Source of the DNA: Mactromeris polynyma
Taxonomy: Eukaryota > Mollusca > Bivalvia > Venerida > Mactridae
Reading direction: 5' to 3'
Assembly: GCA_032209605.1 (NCBI GenBank)
Contig: JASFXZ010000005.1
Coordinates: 24,664,905 to 24,728,904 of the forward strand
Length of the DNA: 64,000 nucleotides
Part shown: positions 1 to 12,600 of the stretch, piece after piece
How positions within the stretch are numbered: position 1 is the first letter of the stretch
Layout of the letters: each line of letters starts with the position of its first letter
Translations under genes and position numbers: made by a program
Notes under the pieces: generated by a model
What the model saw: only the letters and a program-made list of their open reading frames with translations
Told to the model about the DNA's origin: nothing
Database searches by the model: none

Positions 1-385
1 AACCCTTTATCTTAAACAAAGAAAATCAAATTATAAAACTATATAACGTCAATTAGTATTTATTATATATTTACGATTTAATATAACATAGATCTTAATT
101 GAGATTTAATGGTCTTGTATAAATTATACATTATGTTTCAGACATACCATGCATTTGTGTGAGTCTGAAGGGTGCAGTTTCCCGAAATAACAGTTAAATA
201 AAAGGTTACTGAGACTAAAAATGATTTGCAGTTCTCATTTTTTGTTGCAATGGAGTTTTACACTTATTTTTGAAAAGTATTTCAGTTATTCAAATGAACA
301 GCATTGCTTACCTGCAGTCATACAAAACATATCTTAAGCAGATCTTATGTCAAAATAGTAGTGTTTCTTCACAAGTTTTAAAGCC
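1..385. other. Intergenic, no gene seen
   Basis: AT-rich sequence with stops in all frames. I see no splice-flanked exon, tRNA-like box or tandem repeat here. Confidence 0.6.
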
Positions 386-656
386 TGTCCGGCTAACTCA
401 GTTGGTAGAGCGATAGACTATCACCCAACAGATCCGGGTTGATTTCCCAGTTTGGGCATGCTATGTTCTTATGTGACATTGGCTATGTCTATGTCCTCCA
501 CATGTGGAGAAGTTGTCAGTGAATTGTTTGCGGAAGAGCAATTTAATACTGGCTGATAATTAAATCCCTGAAACCTGAGTTTGGACATTAACTGGCCACC
601 ATTATATGACTGAAATATTTTTTGATAAACGGTAAAACCTGATTAAAACAAACAAA
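386..656 (+). mobile_element. tRNA-derived SINE
   Basis: The head has a Pol III A-box-like stretch (TAACTCAGTTGGTAGAG) and a degenerate B box (GGGTTGATTTCCC) about 35 nt later, so it descends from a tRNA. A non-tRNA body of about 180 nt follows and ends in an A-rich AAACAAACAAAA tail, the usual SINE layout. The acceptor stem does not pair, so it is not a working tRNA gene. Its exact ends are uncertain. Confidence 0.6.
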
Positions 657-937
657 AGATTCGGAAGTTTCACATATACTGACTCAATATCCTTGTGTAA
701 CCATTAGTCTTACCCAGATAAACTAAAAATGTTTTGTTTCTAGTTAAGTGTTTAGAAGTTCTTAATGTTAACAGACAATGAAAATTGCATACCAAGCACA
801 TACATCACATCATTAATATGTTAATCATCACAGAAGTATTTTAATGTCTATGCAAGAGGCAAGCCTAAATGATAACTGAGATTTTAAAATGGTTATTATC
901 TGTAAATGTTTTATGCTACATGCAAATATTTCCGCAT

Positions 938-1145
938 CACTTCACCCACCCACTTCATTTTTATCAGCTTTAACCCGTCCCACTTTATTTTATTCTGCCC
1001 ACTCTTTTCATATCTGCTCACTCTTTTCATATCTACCCACTCTTTTCATATCTGCCCACTCTAATTCTATCTATCCTCCCTACTTTTATCCTCCCCCCTC
1101 GTATCCTCCTACAATACTTGTATCCTGCCCCTTTACTTATATTTT
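938..1145 (+). repeat. Diverged edge of the 19-bp minisatellite
   Basis: Units such as ACTCTTTTCATATCTGCCC recur every 19 bp and grade into TACTTTTATCCTCCCCC-type units. These are older, diverged copies of the unit that forms the main array at 1438-2720. The array is split here by the SINE at 1146-1437. Confidence 0.75.
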
Positions 1146-1437
1146 GTATTTGCGTTTATTTATCGTCGCCACCGGTTTCCCATATGGGCGACGCCTCCAG
1201 AAGAATGTTAGTCATATTAGATTTTTGGAGGATAGTGCATGACACAGAAGATGCCCCAGTTCCAGAAGCACCCCTGGTTCTTTTACGTGCTCGATGTAAA
1301 GCATCATACATGGGACCTCGGTTTTTAAAGTCTTGTCCGAAAGACTGTTAGTACGGTCAGTGATGGAGCGGGGAATCGAACCAGCGATCCCTGGATTACA
1401 AGTCGAGCATTTTACCACGGATCCGCTACTTATAAAT
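1146..1437 (-). mobile_element. tRNA-derived SINE inserted in the minisatellite
   Basis: Read on the minus strand, the tRNA-like head is at about 1430-1365, with a B box GGTTCGATTCCCC. A body of about 200 nt follows, ending in an AAATAAACGCAAATAC tail near 1150. ACTTATA is present on both sides (about 1134 and 1430), which fits a short target-site duplication inside one 19-bp array unit. The only open frame across it is an incidental one. Confidence 0.6.
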
Positions 1438-2720
1438 TTCTCCCCCTCTACTTGTATCCTCCCGTTCTACTTGTATCCTCCCCCTCTACTTGTATCCTCC
1501 CCCTCTACTTGTATCCTCCCGTTCTACTTGTATCCCCCCCTCTACTTATATCCTCCCCCTCTACTTGGATCCTCCCACTCTACTTGTATCCTCCCGTTCT
1601 ACTTGTATCCCCCCCTCTACTTATATCCTCCCCCTCTACTTGTATCCTCCCCCTCTACTTGTATCCTCCCCCTCTACTTGTATCCTCCCCCTCTACTTGT
1701 ATCCTCCCCCTCTACTTGTATCCTCCCCCTCTACTTGTATCCTCCCCCTCTACTTGTATCCTCCTCCTCTACTTGTATCCTACCCATCTACTTGTATCCT
1801 CCCCCTCTACTTGTATCCTCCTCCTCTACTTGTATCCTACCCATCTACTTGTATCCTCCCCCTCTACTTGTATCCTCCTCCTCTACTTGTATCCTCCCCC
1901 TCTACTTGTATCCTCCCCCTCTACTTGTATCCTCCCCCTCTACTTGTATCCTCCCCCTCTACTTGTATCCTCCCCCTCTACTTGTATCCTCCCCCTCTAC
2001 TTGTATCCTCCTCCTCTACTTGTATCCTAACCATCTACTTGTATCCTCCCCCTCTACTTGGATCCTCCTCCTCTACTTGTATCCTCCCGTTCTACTTGTA
2101 TCCTCCCCCTCTACTTGTATCCTCCTCCTCTACTTGTATCCTACCCATCTACTTGTATCCTCCCCCTCTACTTGTATCCTCCTCCTCTACTTGTATCCTA
2201 CCCATCTACTTATATCCTCCCCCTCTACTTGGATCCTCCCACAATACTTGTATCCTACCCCTCTACTTGTATTACCCCAGTCCACTTGTATCCTCCCATC
2301 TACTTTTATCCTCCCCCTCTACTAGTATCCTCCCCCTCTACTTATATCCCCCCTCTACTAGTATCCTCCCACTCTACTTATATCCTCCCACTCTACTTAT
2401 ATCCTCCCCCTCTACTAGTATCCTCTCCCTCTACTAGTATCCTCCCCCTCTACTAGTATCCTCCCACTCTACTAGAATCCTCCCACTGTTCTTATATCCT
2501 CCCCCTCTACTAGTATCCTCCCACTCTACTTATATCCTCCCCCTCTACTTGTATCCTCCCCATCTACTTGTATCCTCCCCATCTAAATGTATCCTCCCCT
2601 CTACTTGCATCATCCCCCTCCACTTGTATCCTCCCACTATAATAAGTATCCTCCCCCACTACTTATATCCTTCCCACTCTACTAGTATCCTCCCCTGTAT
2701 TAGTCTGCATCATACTAAAT
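1438..2720 (+). repeat. 19-bp minisatellite array (TACTTGTATCCTCCCCCTC)n
   Basis: About 65 tandem copies of TACTTGTATCCTCCCCCTC. In the middle, variants with CTCCTC and TACCCAT alternate with the standard unit and form a 57-bp (three-unit) higher-order period. Copies become more diverged toward 2300-2720 (CTAGTATCC, CTTATATCC variants). Because 19 is not a multiple of 3 and the unit contains no stop in any plus frame, all three plus frames stay open. They spell the same 19-residue periodic peptide rich in Leu, Pro, Ser and Tyr. This is a property of the repeat and not evidence of a gene. Strong C/T strand asymmetry. Confidence 0.95.
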
Positions 2721-3240
2721 CATGTTCATAAGCGTGCTCCATTTGTATATAATCCCACTCTATTTTCATGCATCCTCCTGCTATCAGTAAATCTCCCAGG
2801 CCTTTTGTTTTATTTCTTAATCTGTCTTCATTTCCCCTCTCTTTTTTGTTACGCGTGATGGAAATTTTATGTGGTAAAAACATCAAATAAATTTAATGCG
2901 TCACAACAGAATTCAGGAAAATAATACCATGTAATTAAATGTTAAAAAATTGTATTATCTTATGATAGCAAACCTGGTGACTCTCTTAAAAAGGAAATTT
3001 CCTTGCATAAAATGAAGATGGGGGGGGGGGAACTTTGAAAAAATTATACAGAAGAAATTACATTAAAGGTAGTGAGTGTCACTTTATCAAAAAAATCGAT
3101 CCTCGTAAATTTCGGAATTTTGCATGTTAATACCTTTGTACAGACCTGTTCTTTCATTCTGCATTATTTATTTTTTTAAGAACCCTCTATAACCATACAA
3201 ATTTAAGCTTAAAACAGGTATTTCCTATCTTGGCCTACGC
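2721..3240. other. Spacer between minisatellite and gene
   Basis: Contains a few decayed minisatellite-like CATCCTCCTGC units up to about 2800, then AT-rich unique sequence with a 10-G run near 3019. No gene seen. Confidence 0.5.
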
Positions 3241-3261
3241 GCCTAGTTAGAGCTATTTATA

Positions 3262-3274
3262 TTTCGCGCCAAAA
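3262..3274 (+). promoter_or_regulatory. E2F-type site upstream of the transposase-like gene
   Basis: TTTCGCGCCAAAA matches the consensus palindromic E2F site and lies about 70 nt before the ATG at 3343. A TGTGGGAA core (RBPJ/Su(H)-like) at 3288-3295 and TCTCGTGAGA, one mismatch from TCTCGCGAGA, at about 3299 are close by. No TATA box is obvious. This looks like a TATA-less proximal promoter. Factor binding is inferred from motifs only. Confidence 0.45.
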
Positions 3275-3342
3275 TTTCGAAATGCATTGTGGGAAGGTCT
3301 CGTGAGATCACAAGGTGAAGATCGCGACATTCGAAGACTACA

Positions 3343-6300
3343 ATGCCTGGTCCGCCGAAAACGGTTACTGGTTCGACTAAAAAGAAGCAGAAAGCTGCAC
3401 AAGCTAAACAGAGACGTGTCGAAAGCGTCAGGATTGGGCCATTTATTGACACATGGGTTAATATAAAGGCCGAAAATGGCTTGGAAAAAGACGAAGAAGT
3501 CGCCGAGATGCTGATTTCATGGTGAGGGATAGTCTCAATATTATTCTTTTCAATTTTCGCAGTACGTCGTTTATTCAATTTCCTCAGTTTAGAGCTGTCA
3601 ACAAATGAAACGGTATCGATGTATCCTCGATATATTTCCATCGATACATATTAAAAAAAAGATAGTTATGAACATTAAATACATGCCTGAACGACGAAAA
3701 ATAACGCAAAACAAAGATGGAAGATGCGCAGTCAAATTCAAAAGCATGAACATATTTAGCTAAAGAACGTATTCCCTGATAGATGTGCGATTGGTTGACC
3801 TATTGATTAGAGATCAAAATAATGCAAACAATGATTTCACAGTGATGAAAGCTGAGCTATACCAAGAATAAAATGCGCAATGTTATTTTCATGTTGTAGT
3901 TAAATAAAGAATCACATCAAAGAAAGAGGAAAAAAACATTCACAGCCCCATCATCTGAATCGTCAAGTATTAGCGGGTCCAAAAGGTGAGGGATTTTTAC
4001 TGTACTGTATTGCTAATGTTAACTTATTGTGCTATTGTATTTATAATACTTATAGCTTGTAAAACAGCTGTAACTTATGTATAAGCTGCACATCCACATG
4101 AGGTCATCTGCTGAGCGCCGTCCATCACAGAGTGATTCGATCCTTTTAGCTCAGGACAGCGGATCAGTAGTGTGATCACTACCCCTCAGTGAATAGCTTT
4201 CAGCTCTTCTGATCTCTTTTCATCCATAACCAGCTGGATGCTTTCTCTGCAGTCTGCCCGAGCTCTTTCACTGAAGCTCTGCATTGCTTCCCGACTTATG
4301 CCTAGGGAGCTCAATGTGGTCCATACAGATTGGGCTGCGAGTGTGAATCCTCTGCAGCCCATCTCTACTGAAAATGGCCAAGTCTGTCACCCACACTCTT
4401 TACACAGTGCTTGAATATCTGTGTACTTGGCCTTCAGTTTGTATGCACTCTGGCATCTTTCTTCCCATAACAGTATATAAAATTTAGCAATATCAATGCC
4501 AATATCATTGAAATACATCTGTATGTTCATTGTTTTGTAGTGAACAAATCTGAGAGCAAAATAGACCTTCCTGTTAGCTTATGTGGTAGTTATTGTATCA
4601 TTAAATTTTCTTTTCATCCCCTGGTGGTTTCACCCATAGTCATTTCACTTCAAAAACTTTGAAAACAAAATATAATAATAGTTTATCGAAATATCTTTGA
4701 GTACATATCTTTTAGGGAAGTTTGTTCCCAAAATATAATTATAAAGCTCACTAATAATATTTCATTTTGAATTATTGAATAAGTTTACTTCTAAAGAGTC
4801 AGTAGCAATGAAAGAAGTGTTGCCCAAGAGATCCAATTTCAGTTAAAATCAATTATGGTATATTGATCCATAAATTTCATATGAAATAATATATATATTT
4901 GTTGTATAATAGACACTAACATCTTAGTATTTATATATTGTAGGGAGGTGCAAATGTCTGGTATTGAAGCACTGTCATCATAATCAGATATTGGGTTAGT
5001 ATTTAATAAATTTATATAAAGCAAGGTAAAACAAATGTCACTGAAATTATCCTAATCAGCAAAATCTATATGATGCAAAATTACTTACAAACATGTGTAT
5101 GCATTATTATTTCATTACTTTTGTTATTTTTGTATTAATAATCATTATGCATTGTATATTGTCAGTAGAGCTTAAAGAATCCATTTGTTACATTGAACAC
5201 CATGGTACATAGTTAGTAATGTGTGACTGCTAATGAATGTTGACATTATGTGATTGTTGTGAGACTATAATTTGTAAAAAGTATAATTCTTAATCTGTTT
5301 GCATGCTCTTGTGATTTTAATTTATGTAGGTATGTTTGTGTGTATGTTCTTTGTCTGAATATGTTATGTAAGATACAGATAATGATTATTGTTATAACAT
5401 AGCTCCATTAGAGATGATTACTGCTACACTTGGCAGATATGAACAAATACAATGTATCGTGTTTCAATATTTTACAGAACTTTTGCTGTACCATCAACAT
5501 CAACCCCTAAAGTAGTCCAGAAACCCATCATAGTTGATGCACCAAGGTTAGCAGTTTTTCATTGTAACTGTTTTGTATCATTGACAATAGCAGAACTGAT
5601 GGTTCAGGGAAGTGTTGCATAATAGTTATATGTAACAGCCAGTTTATGGATTTACAGAACATGCTAAAACACAAGAATGACCAGTATTGCTTGGTTACCA
5701 CTCACTTGTTATAAGTTTGTATTTTCTTCATAAAACTGTAAGTGGATTTGAGTTGATAAGCAATATGTTATTTACATTTTTATATATTGTATGCCAGAAA
5801 TGGTTATCAAATGTACATATTATTGCTAGTTTTGTTAGTTTAACGCAGTATTCTTTTTTTAATGTAATAGGATGACCAAGTTTTCAAGTATGGCAGCTAA
5901 TCCAACCGGAAGCAGATGTCCAATCGAATTGGAAACTTCCTTTCAAGTTTCGTATGTACAGATATTTTGTTGTAACAATAAGTGTGAGTGTCGCAGTGTA
6001 TTTCTGTTAATATTTCCTTTCTTTGAATACATTTGAAGATGTATCATGTAAGTTACAAATTGTAAGTGTCTTCAGGGTCACTTCGAGATCAATGTAAATC
6101 TGATGAATATTTTGGGGGGTAGGTGCCGAATCGCGACTGGTACGAAACGTTTCGTGTACGAATGCGTTTCAATAGTCTAGATCATCAGACGTCTGCATCT
6201 GATAATGTTGGGTCATTGAAGCTTCAGAGCAGCTTGCAGTCCCCCAAGCCCAGCAAATCTTCAGGATTGAGAACATTCAGTTGTTAGAACCCCTGTGTAA

Positions 6301-6624
6301 AGAAGGACTGTTGTTGCAACAATCATTGCCGCTTCAGAGTTGCATTAAACTACCAGATTAAGCAATGTCCATATCGTGTAGATATAATGGACATCCAGCA
6401 TTCTATATTGATATTAACCAGCATAAGCAATAGCAAAAATATCATGTGTATTTATATATATTACAGAAATAATTTCATGAAATTAATGTCATAGTATTTG
6501 TGTTTACAATATCACAATTATCTGTAATTTGTAGATTTGATGATGGAGAGCTAGATGCTGGAGAAGTGATGGATGAAAATGATCCAGAATACATTCCATC
6601 TGACTGGGACATTTCCATGAATGT
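3343..6624 (+). CDS. N-terminal exons 1-5 of the transposase-like gene
   Basis: Exon 1 (3343-3521) starts with ATG and encodes a Lys-rich start (TKKKQKAAQAKQRR), then FIDTWVNIKAENGL, which recalls a conserved N-terminal block of the family. It ends at a strong GTGAGG donor. Exon 2 (3900-3985) encodes RKRKKTFTAPSSES, a likely nuclear-localisation-like stretch. Exons 3 (5478-5546), 4 (5871-5951) and 5 (6535-6624, FDDGELDAGEVMDENDPEY, acidic) join in phase with each other and with 8032. The exon 1-2 joint is unresolved: the obvious sites give an immediate stop, and a weaker acceptor near 3930 would keep the frame. Confidence 0.5.
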
Positions 6625-9600
6625 GTAAGTCAGTCTACATTAAAGTCTTTTTTATTAATTAAGGCCTGGCAGTATAGTGCCTTATAGTAATCACCGCTTC
6701 TGTCAAGTGATTAGTTTTTGTTGAGCCCGCTTGGGTTTAAAACATCTTCTCTTGACCATTACTCTGCCCCCCCCCCCCCCTACAGGAACGCTGCCCTTGA
6801 TCCTGATGGGTGTCTGCGACCCTCAAAACCTGGCTATTTTTCAGGATATAGAATATTGATCCAGTAGATCTCCTGATTGACTGGTTAAACCAGTTTTGAC
6901 GGCTGGTATGTTCAGTACTCATAATCCATTATTATTGACCTCCACTTTACACACTAATAATCTGTGTACATCATGCAAAGGTCGATGTCACACTTAGGGG
7001 TCAAACGTCAAAAAATTGGTGTAATAGATATGCACTGTATAGCATTATAGAACTATTCTCTCTTGGGAATATGGTCCTCAAACTGTACTTTTTAACAGAC
7101 CTGCTGGTTGTGACAAGTAAATGAACCTTATTGATGTTTAGGTCAGTAAGTCAGAGGTAAAGGTTATGGTGACATTGACTTGAAACATGGTTTTCTGTTA
7201 GGAAATCTGTGACACTCGGGCGTATGGTCCTCAATCTTGATAGGTCTCCTGGTTATGACAATAATATACCCCCTATAAATTAAGAGATCAATAGGTCAGA
7301 GGTTAAGGTCATGTATTTTTTTAAAGAAATTTTATTTGCATTCCCTTTCAATATATTTCATTGGCTGTGTCAAGTCCATCGTGCTGAGCCCCGATCATGT
7401 TTTTATGTTCCCGCTCTAAAAGGGGGGCATATAGATTTGCCCTTGTCTGTCCATCTGAAAACTTTACAGTGAATGTTCTTCAGCATGTGTAGTTGCGCTC
7501 ATGGGGTTTCATGTCTGGCTTCGCCTAGTACGTGCAAAGTTATGGCTCTTGACTTATTGATCATATTGCATACAGAGCATGCAATCTTGTGTCGTGCATA
7601 TAACCAACAGTATATCAGCTAGACTCACAAAACTTTACAGGAATATTCACCAGCATGTGTAGTTGTGCGGTTTCATGTTTGGCTCCGCCTTGTAAGTTCC
7701 AAGTTATAGCCCTAAATCTGTTGTTCACTTGGTAATTTTGATACACATTTACAGACTATTAGGAGAATAATAGCATTTGTTTAATGTTTAAGTTGGGGCA
7801 TATTATGTCCTATGGACACATTTGTTGTTTTTCTACTGTTTTATGTGCTTCCATTTTTTGAGTTATAATGACTATTTCATTTTTCAAGAATATCATAATT
7901 ATGATTCTTGTATAGCATAATTTATATAGCACAAAACTGATTTCTTTCAAATCATTAATTATTAGATCTGCTTTGTAAATTATATTGCTGTTGAAAGGGT
8001 AACATAATATATGTTGTCAATACTTCATTAGAGCACCACCTGAAGGTCTAGTTGTGGAAATGGATTTGGAAGCTGATGTGCATGACATTGGTTTCGACGA
8101 AGAAGACAGTGATATTACATCTAAAGAAACCACCCGTAAAAAAGACAGTGATGTTGCATCTAAGGGAACCATCGGTTTATGTCATGTGACACCATCAGAC
8201 CAGGAGGAGTCAATGGTTATGGTGTCGGCTTCAAGTCTTCAGAGATTGACCGACCTTCTTCCATATACCATTTGTACGAAGTGCAAAGAAAAAACAGAGG
8301 TGAAGAGGCACACAGAAGGGTGTGTTTGGAAGCTCAGATGGGTAGGTTATTTATTCCCATATAGAACGATATAATTGAAATGAAAATTATTGAGTATTGA
8401 GAGTAAATTTCTGTAACATAGACAGATAATGATGTTCTCATCTTTGGTTCAATTAATGGATGAGATTTTCATCCATGTTACAGTCAAACCTGTGTTAAAG
8501 ACCACCTGCGAACAAAGACCACTATTGCAAAACCTGTCTGCAAAGACTACCAACTTTATCTCCAATCAGACCATTTTCAATGATATTTAATCTGTTTATA
8601 GAGACCACCTGTAAACAAAGACCACATTTTGCTGTTCCCATGGTGGTCTTTACAGACAGCTTTGACTGTATAGTGAAATAATCTCCATTAATTTTGAACA
8701 AACCATTCAAGCGGAATAAGTATTTATATACCCAGGTTATATTTGATACTTTATATGCTGACCTTTACGTCAATTTTCATTACTTATGTGTGTTTTTGAT
8801 TAAAGGTTGCATTTATTGTTGTACTGTGAAGTCCATCTACTTGATATTTGTATGAATGAAATATATTAATTCTATAAACGTGGCTTCATTCACAACGTCC
8901 ACTGAGAGACATGATATGTACAGACATTATAACTCAATGTAGTTTTCAGGATATTTCTGTATTCATAATTTCAATAATAGAAAACATGAGATGCTAGATA
9001 ATCCAGCCAACAAGTCATTCAATGTCATGTTCTGAATGTTGATTATCTCAGTTCATGTAAGATTAATTAGGTATATGAAATTTACGTGGCAGATTTTGTG
9101 ATATCTAATTTTCAGTCTTATATAGTTTATCTTACAAATATTTTCTTGATAATGACAGGAGTGCAAAAATGCACATTCAAACTACACCTGGTCCAGCCAA
9201 CCTGTCCTGCCAAACGGGGTAATGCTAGGAAATTTTCATATGGCTGCATCAATCATCTTGTCGGGCAACAATTATGCCAAAGTTGCACTGCTGTTCAAAT
9301 TTCTTCGGGTTGGCTTAACATACATGTATATTTGTGTCTTATTATCATAATAATTTATTGTATTGATTCAGAATGTACCATTGTTCAATTAGTGCTGCTC
9401 TGTGGTTTGCTTACAGCACTATGCTGAAGTCACTTTTATCATAGAAAAAGTCGATGGTATGCATAGCCTATATTTAAGTAAATAGTGGTGTTAGTTATAA
9501 CAAAGTGTATTTTCATCTGCACTACTCCCTTCTTATAAATACAAGTCCCATGTTTGATTGTTTATTTTGTACTGTTGTAGGAGATGGAAGAATGGACAGT

Positions 9601-12600
9601 CCTGGAATCACTGCCAACTTCTGTACATATACCATGATGAACCAGGATGGTAAAAAAATTCTAGCCATGGAAGTTATAGACAAGAGAGAGGTCCAGCTGA
9701 AGTCTGGCCGCATGGAGGCAAAAGGTTTTGAAAGAGCCATGGCTGACATACTTGGAGCTGGAGTAAATGTAGAAGTGGTTACTGACGCACACACGCAGAT
9801 TTACTCGATAATGAGTAAGTTGTATCACAAATACCTTCAAACTTTTGTTGAATTATTTACTCATCCTGCAGACGTTAAATTGTAAGCCACTGATATTCTA
9901 GGAATGGTTTGATATTTATTGCAATCTACAAATGTTCAACTTAAAAGTCCATATCTGTGGACACAATTAGTTTATTTGTTTAATGTGCAAGTCTTTAACA
10001 AAAGTATTTATTGATTTTATTTCATATTTTCCTAAATGTAATGTAGTGTTATATGTGTAAATAATGCTCACTCTTTTTTTTACATCCTACATCATTGGTT
10101 GTCGTTTTCTGTTCTTATTTTATGTCCGGAAAATTTTGATCCTTTCCATCCACATGAATAACATTTGTGGTGGCACATGAGAACTTTACATTTTCATATT
10201 TTTTTCTCAAATTCTGCACCAAAAATATTAACAAGTTTCGCACATGTCTTTAAAAGTTCTTGAATTTGAAGCCTACTGATTTGAATAGAAAAAGGACCAA
10301 CAATGATTAAAACAATTAGCTGTTTACGACAGGGCCTATCGCTGAGTAGGCGATAGTATGGTAATACAGTATGGTACGGTAGTTGACAGGTGTTATGCCC
10401 TCTTATAGCAGTTCTCAAGCTGTGAAATTCTATCCGTGCTGCAGTGATGGTCGTCTGGGGGGGGGATAAAAATACACTGTGTCCCTTCTTCTCTATACCG
10501 AAAAATCTACATTTTTAGTTCTTGAAAATGGGGAAATTATCAGTGTGACATAAAGTTGGAACTTCAGATTATTACCATGAGTCTTTTCGGCACAAGTTTT
10601 TGTTAAGCCCGCTGCTGTGGGCTTGACATATTGGACCATTACTTTGAGAATAAATAAAATAGATGTGCAATTTACAGCATTATATATCCCTATTCTCTTC
10701 ATCTTTTGACAATTAGCTGGCTTGACGTTGCCCTTTGACATCTTGTTTACAGTAAACTAGTATGTGTAGCAAAATATAAAAGATTTACTATTTTCTATCA
10801 TTCAGGTTTCCAGTGTATGGACGCAGATCATATTTGGCTGCTATTGATTACATGTATCATAGGCATATTGTGTTGGTCAGTGTAAGGACGTAAATTTTGC
10901 TGTGTTTAAACTTGGACCATATATGATTAAATAAACTTAATTTTACTGAAAGTTATACCAAGAGAAAGTGTTTTAAATGGACATTATAATGGAACTTTAA
11001 ATGCAAGGTAATACATTTGTGAATTTGTACAATTTAGTGAAATATACTTTGTGTTAAACCTATCTACCTGTGTGCAACGGACCATCACAATAGCCTATAG
11101 AGATAATCTGAGCTATACAATACACAGTGTACTAACTTTACACTGGACACCACCGATTCACATGATAACTGTTTACATAAGTGTCACAATTACATGTATA
11201 GAGTGGTCTAAAAGATTTAAACATGTGGGACACAGTGACATCCTGTCAACTTCATCCATCTCGTGTTACATATGAAAACCAATATGAAACATACAACAGG
11301 AGAATACTATTGTTGTCATCAGATGTCGAATTAAATCCAGGACCAACGGAGGACACACAGCTTATACTGCAGGCTATTGATGACATGAAATCTGCTATCG
11401 GCCAAGTCAGATTTGAACTGAATCAAATACAGTCAGAATTTGTTATTGTCAAATCTCATCTAAATAGTGTATCAAGTGGTATGAATTCAATGAGGCACGA
11501 CATGAACTCTCTACAGACAAACCAAGAAAGCCTTGGTAACAGGATACATAGTCTTGAAGAAAATGTTGGTCGATTGAATAACACCACTGATGACTTCTAT
11601 GAAGAAATATCAGGATTGTCAATTAATGATGAAAATAATTCTGATCGCCTTAAAGATATTGAAGATCAAATTAGTATAATGGAATCTACTAGATTGAAAC
11701 CATACATGCGCATTTTTGGTTTTGAAGAATGTGAAACTGACAATGATAGCTTGAAATCGAGGGTTGATGAGAAGGTATTAGGTGTTGCTAAAGAGACTGA
11801 AGGTTTTGATGAAAATACTCTAATGGAAGCCAGGCGAGTGGGTGAATACAATGAAGAGTCACCAAGAATGGTCCTTGTAAAATTCAGAAATACAGAGGAT
11901 AAATATAAAATATTTCGATACAGAGACCAACTGCGTGAAAACAACATTCGTATTGCCAATGATATATCTTATAGGCAGAGGCAACAACTGAAACAATTAA
12001 ACAAAAGGGGTTATAATGGCTACTTCAAAGGAAATAAACTTATCTCATATCCCCAAAAGAAACTTGACAAAATTGAAAGTCGTGTATTTAAACATGGATC
12101 AAGAAAGCATGACAGGTACAGGGACGAAAATCAACATGAACCTGCTACAACTAGTACTGAAATGGACCACTCATCCAACATTGACTAGGAAAATGGTCAA
12201 AGTCCACCACACTCGAATAACTTACGTTTTTTATCATGGAATATTGAAGGTCTAAAGTCGAAATCTACTTCAAACGATCTGATAGAGACACTAACAGACT
12301 ATGATGTAATAAGTTTGCAAGAAACATGGGATATTGATAGTGATTACCTACAAAACACATTTAATAGTTATACCATATATAGTTGTAATGCTAAAGCTTC
12401 TAAAGTAGGCGGGAGACCATTAGGTGGTGTAACTGTTCTCATAAGAAGTTCATTGGACCATCTTGTAAGAAAAGTGTGTGATGAATTCAGCTTTGGAGTG
12501 ATTCTGTCTATTGACAGAAACCTGTTGAAAACAGAAAGAGATGTAACTTTCATATCGATATACTTCCCTCCTGATAATTCACCATTCTATCATGAAAATA

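Noticed and set aside
386..460. Possible tRNA gene
   Set aside because: A and B boxes are present but stems do not pair, and a SINE body with an A-rich tail follows. The same holds for the tRNA-like heads at 1365-1430, 20265-20335, 55220 and 56045.
889..1242. 117-codon open frame
   Set aside because: Runs across the diverged minisatellite and into the SINE; repeat-derived.
1333..2456. Several long open frames (190-330 codons) in all three plus frames
   Set aside because: They are the 19-bp minisatellite read in different frames and give the same periodic peptide; no promoter, splice or sequence diversity supports coding.
12217..12240. T6 run as a canonical -1 slippery site between ORF1 and ORF2
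   Set aside because: ORF1 and ORF2 are already in the same frame, so no shift is needed; it matters only if translation restarts at 12193.
12016..12255. 79-codon frame overlapping the LINE ORF1 end
   Set aside because: Wrong frame for the conserved LINE proteins; its only interest is the ATG at 12193 just after the ORF1 stop.
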